From the NCBI RefSeq assembly GCF_017743995.1, contig NZ_JAGHRB010000009.1, positions 184,492 to 248,491 of the forward strand: DNA of 64,000 nt, given 5' to 3'. Source of the stretch: Ruegeria sp. R13_0 (GTDB lineage: Bacteria; Pseudomonadota; Alphaproteobacteria; Rhodobacterales; Rhodobacteraceae). The position numbers and the translations under genes were made by a program. A model generated the notes under the pieces. That model saw only the letters and a list, made by a program, of their open reading frames with translations, was not told the DNA's origin and ran no database searches. Positions 25,711 to 33,640 of the stretch are shown here, piece by piece; positions within the stretch are counted from its first letter, which is position 1, and each line of letters opens with the position of its first letter.

Positions 25711-26752
25711 GGATATGCTCCAAACGCTCTGTGCCGCCATCCAAGGCACGTATATCTGAGGCGAGATTGGTAACTTCTGTCAAGATGAGGTGGCGATGAT
25801 CTGCAAAGCCCTGCCTGGCGTCGCTGTAGATCGCGCGTGGGTGCTCTGCATTCTCGGACACAATAGTAAACATGATGAGGTCATTTCCGGCAATTTCGAC
25901 AAATTCCACACCAGTATTTGCCATTTCCTGCATCAACTGTGTCAGTGCACGATAGCGCACCGTCTCGACCTCAATCCCAGAGTTCGTTTTACCGATGACA
26001 GTCACGCCGTCGAAGCTCGACAAAGCCTCGACCGTTGCGCCAGAAACAATCATGCGAAGTGTCAGCGCGTCGGCTCCAACTTCAGACACCGCCGCCGCAA
26101 TAACCTCGGCATAGGCCGCTTTCGCACGATATTCTGCGCCTAAGGCAATACGACGCTCGTGATCTCTTGGGCTTTGGCCTTCCGCATCCGCCAGAGCCTG
26201 CGCATCGGCGCGGAAATCCCATTTATACCACGGCACCTGTTGCAGAAACTCTGCGTAATCCTTTGCTTGTTGGGCAGATAGGTCGTCCGATTGGGCTCTG
26301 TCAGGTCCACGTAGCGCAGCAAAGAGACGGCCGACCGTTTCCTCATAAACGGCCTTTGCCAGAAGTTCCGCAGTGAAGCTGACGCCGATCACATAGACCA
26401 TCTGTTTTGTCGCACCGTCTACCGGCCCAAGCTGACCCGAGTTCTTGGACAATGCGCAAACCGAATCCCAAAAACCCGAAACCCCTTTGATAAACTGATA
26501 TTCATGCGGGTCACCCGTTTCGAGGACACGGGCGTAGTCCTCGTAGGCGTGAACGATATGCCATTCCGGATATGTCAAAAGCGTTCTGGTTTCCGAACGG
26601 TAGTGGGCGGGATCAAGAAGCGCTTGATAGGCTTCCGGCTCACCCTTTGGGCGGCACATAAGTTCTGCATAGGCCACCGGGGACAAAAGCCCAAGCACAA
26701 CCACGACAACAAGCACGGTCAACCGCTTGAGCCATCGCCAGAGAAACCTCAT
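25700..26752 (-). CDS. Membrane-anchored or exported protein of unknown function (350 aa)
   Basis: The N-terminus MRFLWRWLKRLTVLVVVVVL is a basic patch followed by a hydrophobic helix ending near SPVAYAE, either a signal peptide or an anchor. The rest looks periplasmic, with aromatic motifs LLTYPEWHIVHAYEDYA and YQFIKGVSGFWDSVCAL around residues 55-105 and a long helical C-terminus. A much longer frame upstream is discarded because MRFLWRW overlaps the preceding stop by 4 bases. Unknown family; operon position suggests it serves the same pathway as the neighbouring FAD oxidase. Confidence 0.72.
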   Translation of the reverse strand: MRFLWRWLKRLTVLVVVVVLGLLSPVAYAELMCRPKGEPEAYQALLDPAHYRSETRTLLTYPEWHIVHAYEDYARVLETGDPHEYQFIKGVSGFWDSVCALSKNSGQLGPVDGATKQMVYVIGVSFTAELLAKAVYEETVGRLFAALRGPDRAQSDDLSAQQAKDYAEFLQQVPWYKWDFRADAQALADAEGQSPRDHERRIALGAEYRAKAAYAEVIAAAVSEVGADALTLRMIVSGATVEALSSFDGVTVIGKTNSGIEVETVRYRALTQLMQEMANTGVEFVEIAGNDLIMFTIVSENAEHPRAIYSDARQGFADHRHLILTEVTNLASDIRALDGGTERLEHIHDY

Positions 26753-27159
26753 GTGGGACGACCGATATTTTTGACCCCGGCCCAGACAGCCACAGCTCCG
26801 AGTGCCAAATGAGGTACATTCGCAAGGACTCTGCCCAGCGAAAAGTCCAGACCTGCGGAGGCGTTCGTAAAGATGCCGAGGTCCAGATAGCCGTAGCCGG
26901 TGAAGAACCCAAATACCCCGTCGCCGAGATATGCAGCGCCAAACAGGATCATGAACATCCGCGCGGCCCGGTGTGACAATAGCCCAGCGATCAACGCCCA
27001 TAGCGCGGATGCGACATGCAGGGCATCATCGTAGATATCCAGCGCGAATATCCCGAAAGCCAGCCCGTCGTCGTCAGTTAGACCGGGAATATAGTTCAAT
27101 GATGCCGCGATCATAAGCACCACGAAATAAACGAGGCAAAGTTTCTGCATTGAGGTCAT
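26749..27159 (-). CDS. Four-helix membrane protein, DUF4383-like
   Basis: This is a 136-residue membrane protein with hydrophobic segments near residues 5-25, 45-65, 68-88 and 112-132. The GDGVFGFFTGYGYLDLGIF stretch and the overall plan resemble small DUF4383-like proteins; the assignment is tentative. ATG 27159 overlaps the FAD oxidase stop and its own stop overlaps the next start (ATGA both times), so these genes are tightly coupled. Function unknown. Confidence 0.7.
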   Translation of the reverse strand: MTSMQKLCLVYFVVLMIAASLNYIPGLTDDDGLAFGIFALDIYDDALHVASALWALIAGLLSHRAARMFMILFGAAYLGDGVFGFFTGYGYLDLGIFTNASAGLDFSLGRVLANVPHLALGAVAVWAGVKNIGRPT

Positions 27160-28643
27160 AGTTGCACCAGATAGCTGTCCCAGAGATTATTGCGCAGGAT
27201 CAGTTGCGGATCCAATTGACGCTTTTTCGCCGCAAAATCGGCCGCACCGGTGTAAGTCAGCGCGAATTGATCCAGACGCGCATGCGGACGGTAAGGAAGA
27301 TAGTACGCACCACCGTCTTGCGCGATCTGATCAATCAGTTCTTCAGTCATCCGCTTCATGTCAGCTTCGGCGCGTTCGGTCATCTCCTGGCTAAAGGACA
27401 TAACCGCAGCGATGCGCGGTGTTGTAGCAAATGACAGATCACTTTGGTCATCCTGCGCCACGTAGCGAAGCGTCACGTTCAGGAACTCTTGATAAGAGCC
27501 TGGGATCACGTCGCGGCACGCTTGCAAGAATGCGTCAAATGCATCGAAACTGACAAAATACTCATGCAGAATATCGGTGCGATCAGGATTTCTGTCGTCA
27601 AGCGTCACAACCGGTTCGTTAATCAGCGAATTGCGGGTCACCTCCCCGCCTCCCAGCACGGGTCCCAGGGTCGTTTCATTCCACCAGCGGAATGACTTCA
27701 TCGTTTCATTGCCAAGCTGAGCGCGGTAGAGACGGCTCGCGACATGGGACATCCAGCCAGAGCCGGACGCAGGCGGTAGGGCCAATTGATCGTCGGTCTG
27801 CCGGTAGGTAACTAGCAAGGCCTGTTCGAAAAAAGTCTCCCGTTCGACGTTCAGGCGACCGTAAGCCATGGTGACAGCCGGGTCATCAATGGCGGCTTGG
27901 AACGCCGCAGGAAAGGCACTGGCGGCCATGGTCTCGAAGGTTGGAACGAGACGCGCGTTGGGCACCAAGTCGACCTCCAGATCCAGGATCACCCCAACAA
28001 GCCCATAGCCCCCCATTGCCATATTGAAGAGTTCCGCGTTCTCGATAGGTGAGCAATTCACCAGATCGCCGGACGGTAAGATCATACGGAACGACCGGAC
28101 CGTCGCACCCATGGGCCCATATGGCACAGGCCAACCATGCGCATTGACGGAAAATGTCGCGGCCACGCCGAAATCATTGTTGGATTGCATGACCGCAGGC
28201 GACCAACCACTCGGGTCAAGGGCTGAAATAACTTCGGACCAACGGGCACCCGCGTGGGCTCTGTAGCTGCGATTAGCGCTGTCGATTTCCACCGAGCCGT
28301 TGTCAAATGTCACGGCTGTTCCGCCTCTTGGAATAGCCTGCCCGCCCATCGAATGCCGGGCCGCGCCGACGTTGAAGGCTCTGTTTGTCGCGCGAGCTTC
28401 TGCCAGTTCTTTACGAATGGCACCGATCAAGGTTTCATCCGCATTCTCTGAAAGAACCAGATGTTTGTGGATCGGCGTAGACGATAGCCCACTGGCGTCG
28501 TTCATGACCGTTTCAGTCGGCGTCTGGTCCAATCGCGAGGTGCCGTCAAGAACAGGCAGTCCGCTCCCGAGTTTGCGGGCAGCGACCCATCCTGCCGCTG
28601 CGCCGCCTAGGACAAGGGCTGATCTTCGTGTGAAAGGTTTCAT
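27156..28643 (-). CDS. Tat-exported FAD-linked oxidase (VAO fold, ALO-like)
   Basis: The 495-residue protein begins MKPFTRRSALVLGGAAAGW, a twin-arginine export signal. Residues 60-240 are an FAD_binding_4 domain (RAFNVGAARHSMGGQAIPRG binds the cofactor; AHAGARWSEVISAL). The C-terminal half resembles sugar-lactone or alditol oxidases, ending LDPQLILRNNLWDSYLV. It probably oxidises an alcohol or lactone outside the cytoplasm; the substrate is unknown. It lies 2 bases downstream of the hydrolase gene. Confidence 0.85.
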   Translation of the reverse strand: MKPFTRRSALVLGGAAAGWVAARKLGSGLPVLDGTSRLDQTPTETVMNDASGLSSTPIHKHLVLSENADETLIGAIRKELAEARATNRAFNVGAARHSMGGQAIPRGGTAVTFDNGSVEIDSANRSYRAHAGARWSEVISALDPSGWSPAVMQSNNDFGVAATFSVNAHGWPVPYGPMGATVRSFRMILPSGDLVNCSPIENAELFNMAMGGYGLVGVILDLEVDLVPNARLVPTFETMAASAFPAAFQAAIDDPAVTMAYGRLNVERETFFEQALLVTYRQTDDQLALPPASGSGWMSHVASRLYRAQLGNETMKSFRWWNETTLGPVLGGGEVTRNSLINEPVVTLDDRNPDRTDILHEYFVSFDAFDAFLQACRDVIPGSYQEFLNVTLRYVAQDDQSDLSFATTPRIAAVMSFSQEMTERAEADMKRMTEELIDQIAQDGGAYYLPYRPHARLDQFALTYTGAADFAAKKRQLDPQLILRNNLWDSYLVQL

Positions 28644-28645
28644 AT

Positions 28646-29638
28646 CTATTCACGCTCCTCTTTGTGGGGCTGCGTCATGCGATTCAACACGAAAACAAGC
28701 TCTGCTGAAAAGTCTGCAGGCGCTTCGAGGTGAGGGATGTGGCCGACATCTTTCATAATCGTGAGTGTCGAATTCGGGACAAGTGATGCGAGTTCCTTGC
28801 CCTGAGAAACCGGTGTGACCGTGTCGTTAGCCCCCCAAATCAACGCCACAGGGAGGTCAAGCGCGGACCAAGCCGTCGGCTTCAGGCTGACTGCATGGTC
28901 GGGGGTTGTAAACAGTTCCGGGATCCAATTGGAAACAGCGCGTGTATAGCCTTCGCGAACGATAGGTTCTTGCAGCACTTCTACCACATCGGGCGTTGCA
29001 GTGTCATCGCGATGCATGAAGTCCCGCAGGAATTTTCGGGTCAGCAATGGGTTCGAGGCTGTTGCCGCCGTCAAATACTCTCGAAGGACCGAATTGCGCA
29101 GTACTACCGGCGGTTGTTTCGAATTGTCACGATCGCTAAGCCCAATCGCCCCCGCCACAATCACGAAACCGGTGACCAAATCAGGTCGCCTCAATACGGC
29201 TTCCGATACTGGGCCCGCGCCAACTGAATGGGCGACTATGATTGGATTGTCGTCTAAGGTTTCCAACAGCGCAATGACACGGTCAGCCTGCGTTGATCTA
29301 TCGAAGTCATTTCCGTCAGGATACTCGGACCAGCCAAAGGGCGGCATATCGAATGCTGAGGCAAAATAGTCGGCCTTCGACAACTCATACATGGTTTCGC
29401 GCCAAATCGCTGACCATGCGGCCGTGCCATGAGCAAACAGAACGCGAGGATTCTCTGCACTTCCTGTTTCGAGAATGAAAAACGAGCCTTCAGTCGTTTC
29501 AAGAAGCCGGCCCTCGTCGGGCAGCCCTGCAGCAAACGGCACTGTTTCACGATGAAATGCAGCCCCTCGAAATGCCAAAATCACAATCAAAAGAAGCGTC
29601 AGTAAAGAGACGACACTACGAAGAATCCATTTGCTCAT
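28646..29638 (-). CDS. Membrane-anchored alpha/beta hydrolase
   Basis: This is a 330-residue hydrolase. An N-terminal helix (residues 5-25) anchors or exports it. The fold shows the oxyanion region VLFAHGTAAWSA, the nucleophile elbow IVAHSVGAG with Ser near residue 143, an Asp in ALIWGANDTVTPVS and the catalytic His in DVGHIPHLEAP. It could act as an esterase or lactonase on the product or substrate of the adjacent FAD oxidase. It is first in the leftward operon, divergent from the GbsR-type regulator. Confidence 0.85.
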   Translation of the reverse strand: MSKWILRSVVSLLTLLLIVILAFRGAAFHRETVPFAAGLPDEGRLLETTEGSFFILETGSAENPRVLFAHGTAAWSAIWRETMYELSKADYFASAFDMPPFGWSEYPDGNDFDRSTQADRVIALLETLDDNPIIVAHSVGAGPVSEAVLRRPDLVTGFVIVAGAIGLSDRDNSKQPPVVLRNSVLREYLTAATASNPLLTRKFLRDFMHRDDTATPDVVEVLQEPIVREGYTRAVSNWIPELFTTPDHAVSLKPTAWSALDLPVALIWGANDTVTPVSQGKELASLVPNSTLTIMKDVGHIPHLEAPADFSAELVFVLNRMTQPHKEERE

Positions 29639-29744
29639 AAATCTTAGTGCTCAGTTTAATTTCGGACCCACAATTGCATCCCTTGGTCCAAAGACAAGTG
29701 GGGAATCCCTGATGACGCGTGTCGCATTATGGAGAGAGACTAAA

Positions 29745-29792
29745 ATGCTGGCCTTGACTTCTCTATCGTTTTTGCTGATATTTCTGTCATGA
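29745..29792 (+). CDS. Candidate 15-residue leader peptide ahead of the regulator
   Basis: ATG 29745 is preceded at 6 bases by GGAGAGAG, the best Shine-Dalgarno site in this intergenic region. It encodes the hydrophobic peptide MLALTSLSFLLIFLS and stops at TGA 29790-29792, which overlaps the regulator ATG (ATGA). The regulator itself has no Shine-Dalgarno site, so reinitiation after this leader could drive its translation. A competing model puts the promoter inside this leader. Confidence 0.4.
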   Translation: MLALTSLSFLLIFLS

Positions 29793-29799
29793 CAGAAAT
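29780..29799. promoter_or_regulatory. Perfect 20-bp palindromic operator overlapping the regulator start
   Basis: ATTTCTGTCATGACAGAAAT is a perfect 10+10 palindrome covering the regulator ATG (29789). A possible promoter lies directly upstream: TTGACT (29754-29759), 17 bases, GATATT (29777-29782). A bound repressor would cover the -10 box and start point. A 17/20 copy sits before the DUF4166 gene. The obvious binder is the GbsR-type protein encoded here; that is inferred. Confidence 0.65.
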
Positions 29800-30352
29800 T
29801 ATAGACATGACCAAATCCGACGCCGCAAGCAAGTTCATCCTGTATTGGGGCGACATGGGCAATCAATGGGGCGTCAATCGTTCTGTGGCTCAGATTCACG
29901 CGCTCCTCTATTTAAGCTCCAACCCCCTGAATGCCGAGCAAATTGCTGAGGCGTTGGGCATCGCGCGATCGAATGTTTCGAACTCGCTCAAGGAACTCGT
30001 GAGCTGGCGGCTTATTCGGCGCGTACCCGTTCCAGGAGACCGGCGCGAGCACTATGAGGCCGAGGTGGATGTCTGGGAAATGGGAATCCGGATCGCTCAG
30101 GGACGCAAAGAACGCGAGATTGATCCGGCGACACAAGCCCTGCGTGCCTGCGTGGCTCAAGCAGAAACTGAAAGCGGACTGGACCCAACTGCGCTGCGGC
30201 GGATGCAAGACATGCAGGAGTTTTTGGCAACGGCCGACACATGGTTCCGCGATATGCTGACGGTACCTCGTCCTAAGTTGGTGATGTTGATGAAAATGGG
30301 CACCAAAGTTGTTTCGCTTCTCAACTTCGCCGGGGGTAAAAAGAGCAGCTAA
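29789..30352 (+). CDS. GbsR/MarR-type transcriptional regulator
   Basis: The 187-residue protein belongs to the GbsR branch of MarR-like regulators: WGDMGNQWGVNRSVAQIHALLYLS (residues 20-43) leads into a winged helix (LNAEQIAEALGIARSNVSNSLKEL). GbsR relatives often repress betaine or membrane-stress genes, but here the neighbours are DUF4166, a saccharopine-dehydrogenase-like enzyme and the divergent oxidase operon. ATG 29807 is a possible alternative start; neither has a Shine-Dalgarno site. Autoregulation through the palindrome is likely. Confidence 0.88.
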   Translation: MTEIIDMTKSDAASKFILYWGDMGNQWGVNRSVAQIHALLYLSSNPLNAEQIAEALGIARSNVSNSLKELVSWRLIRRVPVPGDRREHYEAEVDVWEMGIRIAQGRKEREIDPATQALRACVAQAETESGLDPTALRRMQDMQEFLATADTWFRDMLTVPRPKLVMLMKMGTKVVSLLNFAGGKKSS

Positions 30353-30367
30353 AAAATTTGACTATCT

Positions 30368-30387
30368 ATTTCTCTCATGACGGAAAA
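30368..30387. promoter_or_regulatory. Second copy of the palindromic operator, before DUF4166
   Basis: ATTTCTCTCATGACGGAAAA matches the regulator's palindrome at 17 of 20 positions, including the central TCATGA. It ends 6 bases before the ATG at 30394. TTGACT at 30358-30363 also recurs here, as before the first copy. This implies separate control of the DUF4166-dehydrogenase pair by the same repressor. Confidence 0.55.
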
Positions 30388-30393
30388 AACAGA

Positions 30394-31095
30394 ATGTTCG
30401 AAACTAGAGACAAGCCCTCCCTACCCCGTAGGAAGCCGATTCAAACGCAATCTGATTTATCCAGTAACCAGGATCTTCGTTTCAAAAACCTGCTGGGAGC
30501 AGCCGCCTGGACACGTTTGCCAAGGGCAATCCAACGCCGATTCAGCAAACGACTTATGGATGATGCCAGCCTTGCCTATCAGGGCCGCGTGACTCAGATG
30601 CAGATGAATACCGTTGGGCGCGCGCTGGCCCTTGCGTTGCGCGCCATTGGAGCACCGTTGCCATTTGATCGTACCTCTATCGGTCGATCTGCGGTCGTAA
30701 CAGTCACCGAAGACCCGGCAACAGGCGGGCAGTTTTGGATACGGCAATATGGCCGGGCCGCAGGGTTTCCCCAGATGGTTGGCAGCTCTAAGCGATTTGC
30801 CGGTCCGACCGGATTGGAAGAGTATATCGGTTTCGGTATTGGCATCTCGCTGAAGCTCGAAAGCACAACGAACGGTCTCTATTTCGTCAGCGACCGATAT
30901 TTCCTGAAACTGGGCCAAAGGCGGGTTCCGATACCAAAATGGGCCGAACCCGGGAGGCTGGTGGTTGGTCACGAAGAACTCGGGCACGGGCAATTTCGAT
31001 TCACCTTGGAGTTGGCGCACCCGCTTTTTGGACGGCTGATCTGGCAGGACGCGACCTTCCAGGATGCTGAGATCGTCAGGGGCATCCCGTCATGA
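30394..31095 (+). CDS. DUF4166-domain protein
   Basis: The 233-residue protein begins MFETRDKPSLPRR. Residues 50-230 match the DUF4166 pattern (AAWTRLPRAIQRRFS near the start; VVTVTEDPATGGQFWIRQYG; GLYFVSDRYFLKLGQRRVPI; LVVGHEELGHGQFRFTLEL near the end). The family is uncharacterised and in many bacteria is fused to, or sits beside, a saccharopine-dehydrogenase-like enzyme, as here (4-base overlap). I choose 30394 because the frame upstream runs into the operator. Confidence 0.82.
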   Translation: MFETRDKPSLPRRKPIQTQSDLSSNQDLRFKNLLGAAAWTRLPRAIQRRFSKRLMDDASLAYQGRVTQMQMNTVGRALALALRAIGAPLPFDRTSIGRSAVVTVTEDPATGGQFWIRQYGRAAGFPQMVGSSKRFAGPTGLEEYIGFGIGISLKLESTTNGLYFVSDRYFLKLGQRRVPIPKWAEPGRLVVGHEELGHGQFRFTLELAHPLFGRLIWQDATFQDAEIVRGIPS

Positions 31096-32282
31096 AGGTC
31101 GTAATTATTGGAGGATACGGTGTCTTCGGATCCCTGACGGCCCGATTGCTGGCTCGTGACGGTCATCAGCTTTGGCTGGCGGGGCGACACCCTGAAAAGG
31201 GCCGCGCGCTGGCTCAAGAACTCGGCGCGCAGAATATGAAACTGGACATCCGCAAAGCACCGCAAGCACTTTTCGAGGTCGCGCCGGACGTGGTCATTGA
31301 TGCAGCAGGGCCTTTTCAACATTATGGCGCAGATCCCTACACAGTCCCAAGGCTCTGCATTGCGCATGGCTGCAACTATCTAGACCTGTCGGACAGCGCC
31401 ACGTTCACGAAAGGTATCACTACGCTAAACGCAAAAGCGAAGGTAGCAGGTGTATTTTTGCTGTCAGGGGCATCCAGCGTACCCGGCCTCTCCTCCTGTA
31501 TCGTTGAGGAATTGATCGAACCCCTCGATGAAGTCGACCTTATCGATATTGCCATCCTGCCGGGCAACCGAGCGCCAAGAGGCATGTCTGTCATCAAGAG
31601 TATCGTGAGCGGAGTGGGAAGGCCGTACCACGTGTGGCGCGACGGCGCTTGGCAGGTCGCCATCGGATGGACAGATCGCAAAATTTATGAACTGGAACCG
31701 GGTATGAGACGCGCAGGTTATAGCGTCGAGGTTCCAGACAACATGCTTCTTCCCGAAAGAACAGGCGCAAAAAGCGTCATGTTTCGTGCAGGTTTAGAAC
31801 TGCCATTAATGAACTGGACCCTGCATCTGTTGGCTAAACTCAGACAGCACGGGCGCTTCGAGATGCCAAGTCTGGCATATTCAGCACTCTACATCCTGTC
31901 CAAAGCGCTTTACCCCCTCGGCAGCGACCGCGGCGGTATGTTGGTCCGTGTTTCCGGGACGTCAAACGGTCAGAGCGTAACCCGGACATGGAAGCTGATC
32001 GCGGAAAAAGGGCACGGTCCCTTTGTACCCGGAGTCATGTGTCGCGCGATCTCAAGAGAACATAAAAACATAGAGGCGGGTGCACGGCCTTGCCTGGCAG
32101 AGTTGCCAAGGCCTCTGGTTGAGGGTGCATTGGCGGATTTGGAAATCCACACTGATATCATCGACTGTCCAATCAGTGAGCCTTTGATCCTCGAGAAGGT
32201 GAAAACCCGAAAGCGCATGAAACACAGACGGGCATGGCCAAAACCCGGCGACCCCTTGAAAGGGCCGCGACGCGAAGTGTGA
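31092..32282 (+). CDS. Saccharopine dehydrogenase-like NAD(P)-binding enzyme
   Basis: The 396-residue protein opens with a Rossmann motif (VVIIGGYGVFGSLTARLLARDG) and the family pattern DVVIDAAGPFQHYG followed by CNYLDLSD. The rest resembles bacterial saccharopine-dehydrogenase-like proteins of unknown substrate; the lysine-pathway activity itself is unlikely. It overlaps the DUF4166 stop by 4 bases. The paired enzymes may reduce or oxidise a lipid-like or amine substrate. From its stop to 32544 I see no gene. Confidence 0.85.
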   Translation: MKVVIIGGYGVFGSLTARLLARDGHQLWLAGRHPEKGRALAQELGAQNMKLDIRKAPQALFEVAPDVVIDAAGPFQHYGADPYTVPRLCIAHGCNYLDLSDSATFTKGITTLNAKAKVAGVFLLSGASSVPGLSSCIVEELIEPLDEVDLIDIAILPGNRAPRGMSVIKSIVSGVGRPYHVWRDGAWQVAIGWTDRKIYELEPGMRRAGYSVEVPDNMLLPERTGAKSVMFRAGLELPLMNWTLHLLAKLRQHGRFEMPSLAYSALYILSKALYPLGSDRGGMLVRVSGTSNGQSVTRTWKLIAEKGHGPFVPGVMCRAISREHKNIEAGARPCLAELPRPLVEGALADLEIHTDIIDCPISEPLILEKVKTRKRMKHRRAWPKPGDPLKGPRREV

Positions 32283-32544
32283 ACAATTCAAGATGTCGAC
32301 CGGTTTCGAACCTTCGTCGCACACCCTTGGTGCTCCGGCGCGACCCACCAAAAAGCCGTCCACTGCGTGCGGAAGTTCAACCGCTAGACGACGTTACAGA
32401 TGGCGGATTTTTGACATTGGATTCTCGGACTTTTTTGGCGCAGCATTCGCTCGCCCACGCGGCGCGGCTAACCGCATAGCCCAAGTGACAACGGAAAGCA
32501 GGAGCATCAGAAGCCCCTGCCATTCCGCGTCCACCGGGACCGGC

Positions 32545-33144
32545 TTAGTTTTGTGAGCCCTCCTGCGCCGAGGACCGCTGCGACCGCCCCAAGTTGATCA
32601 GGGACACACCGGCAAATATCAGATTCAGGCCGGCAAGAACCCCCAGCAAAACAAGGGACGTGCCATTGACGATACCGCTCAGGATCAGGCCTCCAAGCAG
32701 GAGGGCCATCGCACCGGACGCAATCATCAGCGCCATGGGCCGCTCGTGACGCGATCGAATGGCAATCACGATCCGCAACACGCCTTCGACCAGAAAGACC
32801 ATACCAAGCGCTAGGGTCAGTGCCAGAACGCCGCCAAACGGATCAAACAACAGGACAAGACCTGCAAGCAGGTTTAGAACTCCAATGGCCAATAGCCAGA
32901 AGAACCCTTTCCACGCCTTCTCCGCAAAGGCGTGAATCGCGGTAACGGTGCCTCCGACCAACAGTGCCACACCGATAAAGGCTTCGACGGCCAGGGTGGA
33001 CATAAGCGGGAAGGCTATGGCGCACAGCCCCGCACAGAGCATTGCGATGCCGAATACGATCAGCCAAGGCGGTCGAGGTTGCCAGCCGGCTGCCCCTTCC
33101 ATCAATGCGGGTTTCGGCACGGTTTCATTAACTGAATCAGTCAT
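32545..33144 (-). CDS. HdeD-family acid-resistance membrane protein (DUF308)
   Basis: The 199-residue protein has about six hydrophobic segments in three hairpin repeats (IVFGIAMLCAGLCAIAFP; AFIGVALLVGGTVTAIHAFA; LLAIGVLNLLAGLVLLFDP; LTLALGMVFLVEGVLRIVIA), the HdeD/DUF308 pattern. In enteric bacteria HdeD supports acid resistance at high density; the role here is unknown. It is 21 bases downstream of a coiled-coil protein gene and probably co-transcribed with it. Confidence 0.85.
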   Translation of the reverse strand: MTDSVNETVPKPALMEGAAGWQPRPPWLIVFGIAMLCAGLCAIAFPLMSTLAVEAFIGVALLVGGTVTAIHAFAEKAWKGFFWLLAIGVLNLLAGLVLLFDPFGGVLALTLALGMVFLVEGVLRIVIAIRSRHERPMALMIASGAMALLLGGLILSGIVNGTSLVLLGVLAGLNLIFAGVSLINLGRSQRSSAQEGSQN

Positions 33145-33165
33145 ATCGAACTCCGGGATCAGGGT

Positions 33166-33477
33166 TCAGGCGACCGATTTGTCGAGGTGATCGCGATAGG
33201 CGGCAACGGCGGCGTGCAGGGCCTCCCAATGGTTCTTTGCCTGATCATGCGCGTCCGTTACGGCGTCTTCGCCTTCTTGCTGGATGCGATCGGCAAGGTC
33301 GGTGACCTTGTCTTTTGCTTCCTGCAGATCGGATTGCAGCTTTGTTACCTGCTCCTGGGTCCACTTGTCAGTCGCTTCGCCCGCGTCCTTGACCTTCTGT
33401 TCGAACGATTTCAGCTCGTCTTCGACACGAGCATAGTCGTCTTTGGCTTTCTGTACGAATTCGGAAAACGTTGTCAT
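33166..33477 (-). CDS. Small coiled-coil protein
   Basis: These 103 residues are almost wholly charged helix with heptad character (KAKDDYARVEDELKSFEQKV; TKLQSDLQEAKDKVTDLADR), no signal peptide or membrane segment. It resembles small apolipophorin/YtxH-like stress proteins in composition only. It precedes the HdeD-like gene on the same strand, suggesting a shared envelope-stress role. Function unknown. Confidence 0.75.
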   Translation of the reverse strand: MTTFSEFVQKAKDDYARVEDELKSFEQKVKDAGEATDKWTQEQVTKLQSDLQEAKDKVTDLADRIQQEGEDAVTDAHDQAKNHWEALHAAVAAYRDHLDKSVA

Positions 33478-33640
33478 GGTTCAGTCCTTTCATGGGTCAT
33501 ATGTTTGCTGGGCCCGTTTGAGCGCCATGACCCGGACCCTCGCAAATCCCGACCCTGCGTCCGAGTGAGTCACGGTTAAACCACCGCGCAGCCTTGTGAC
33601 GCGGCCTCTCATCGGACAAAGTTGAACGACGGAGGGAAAC

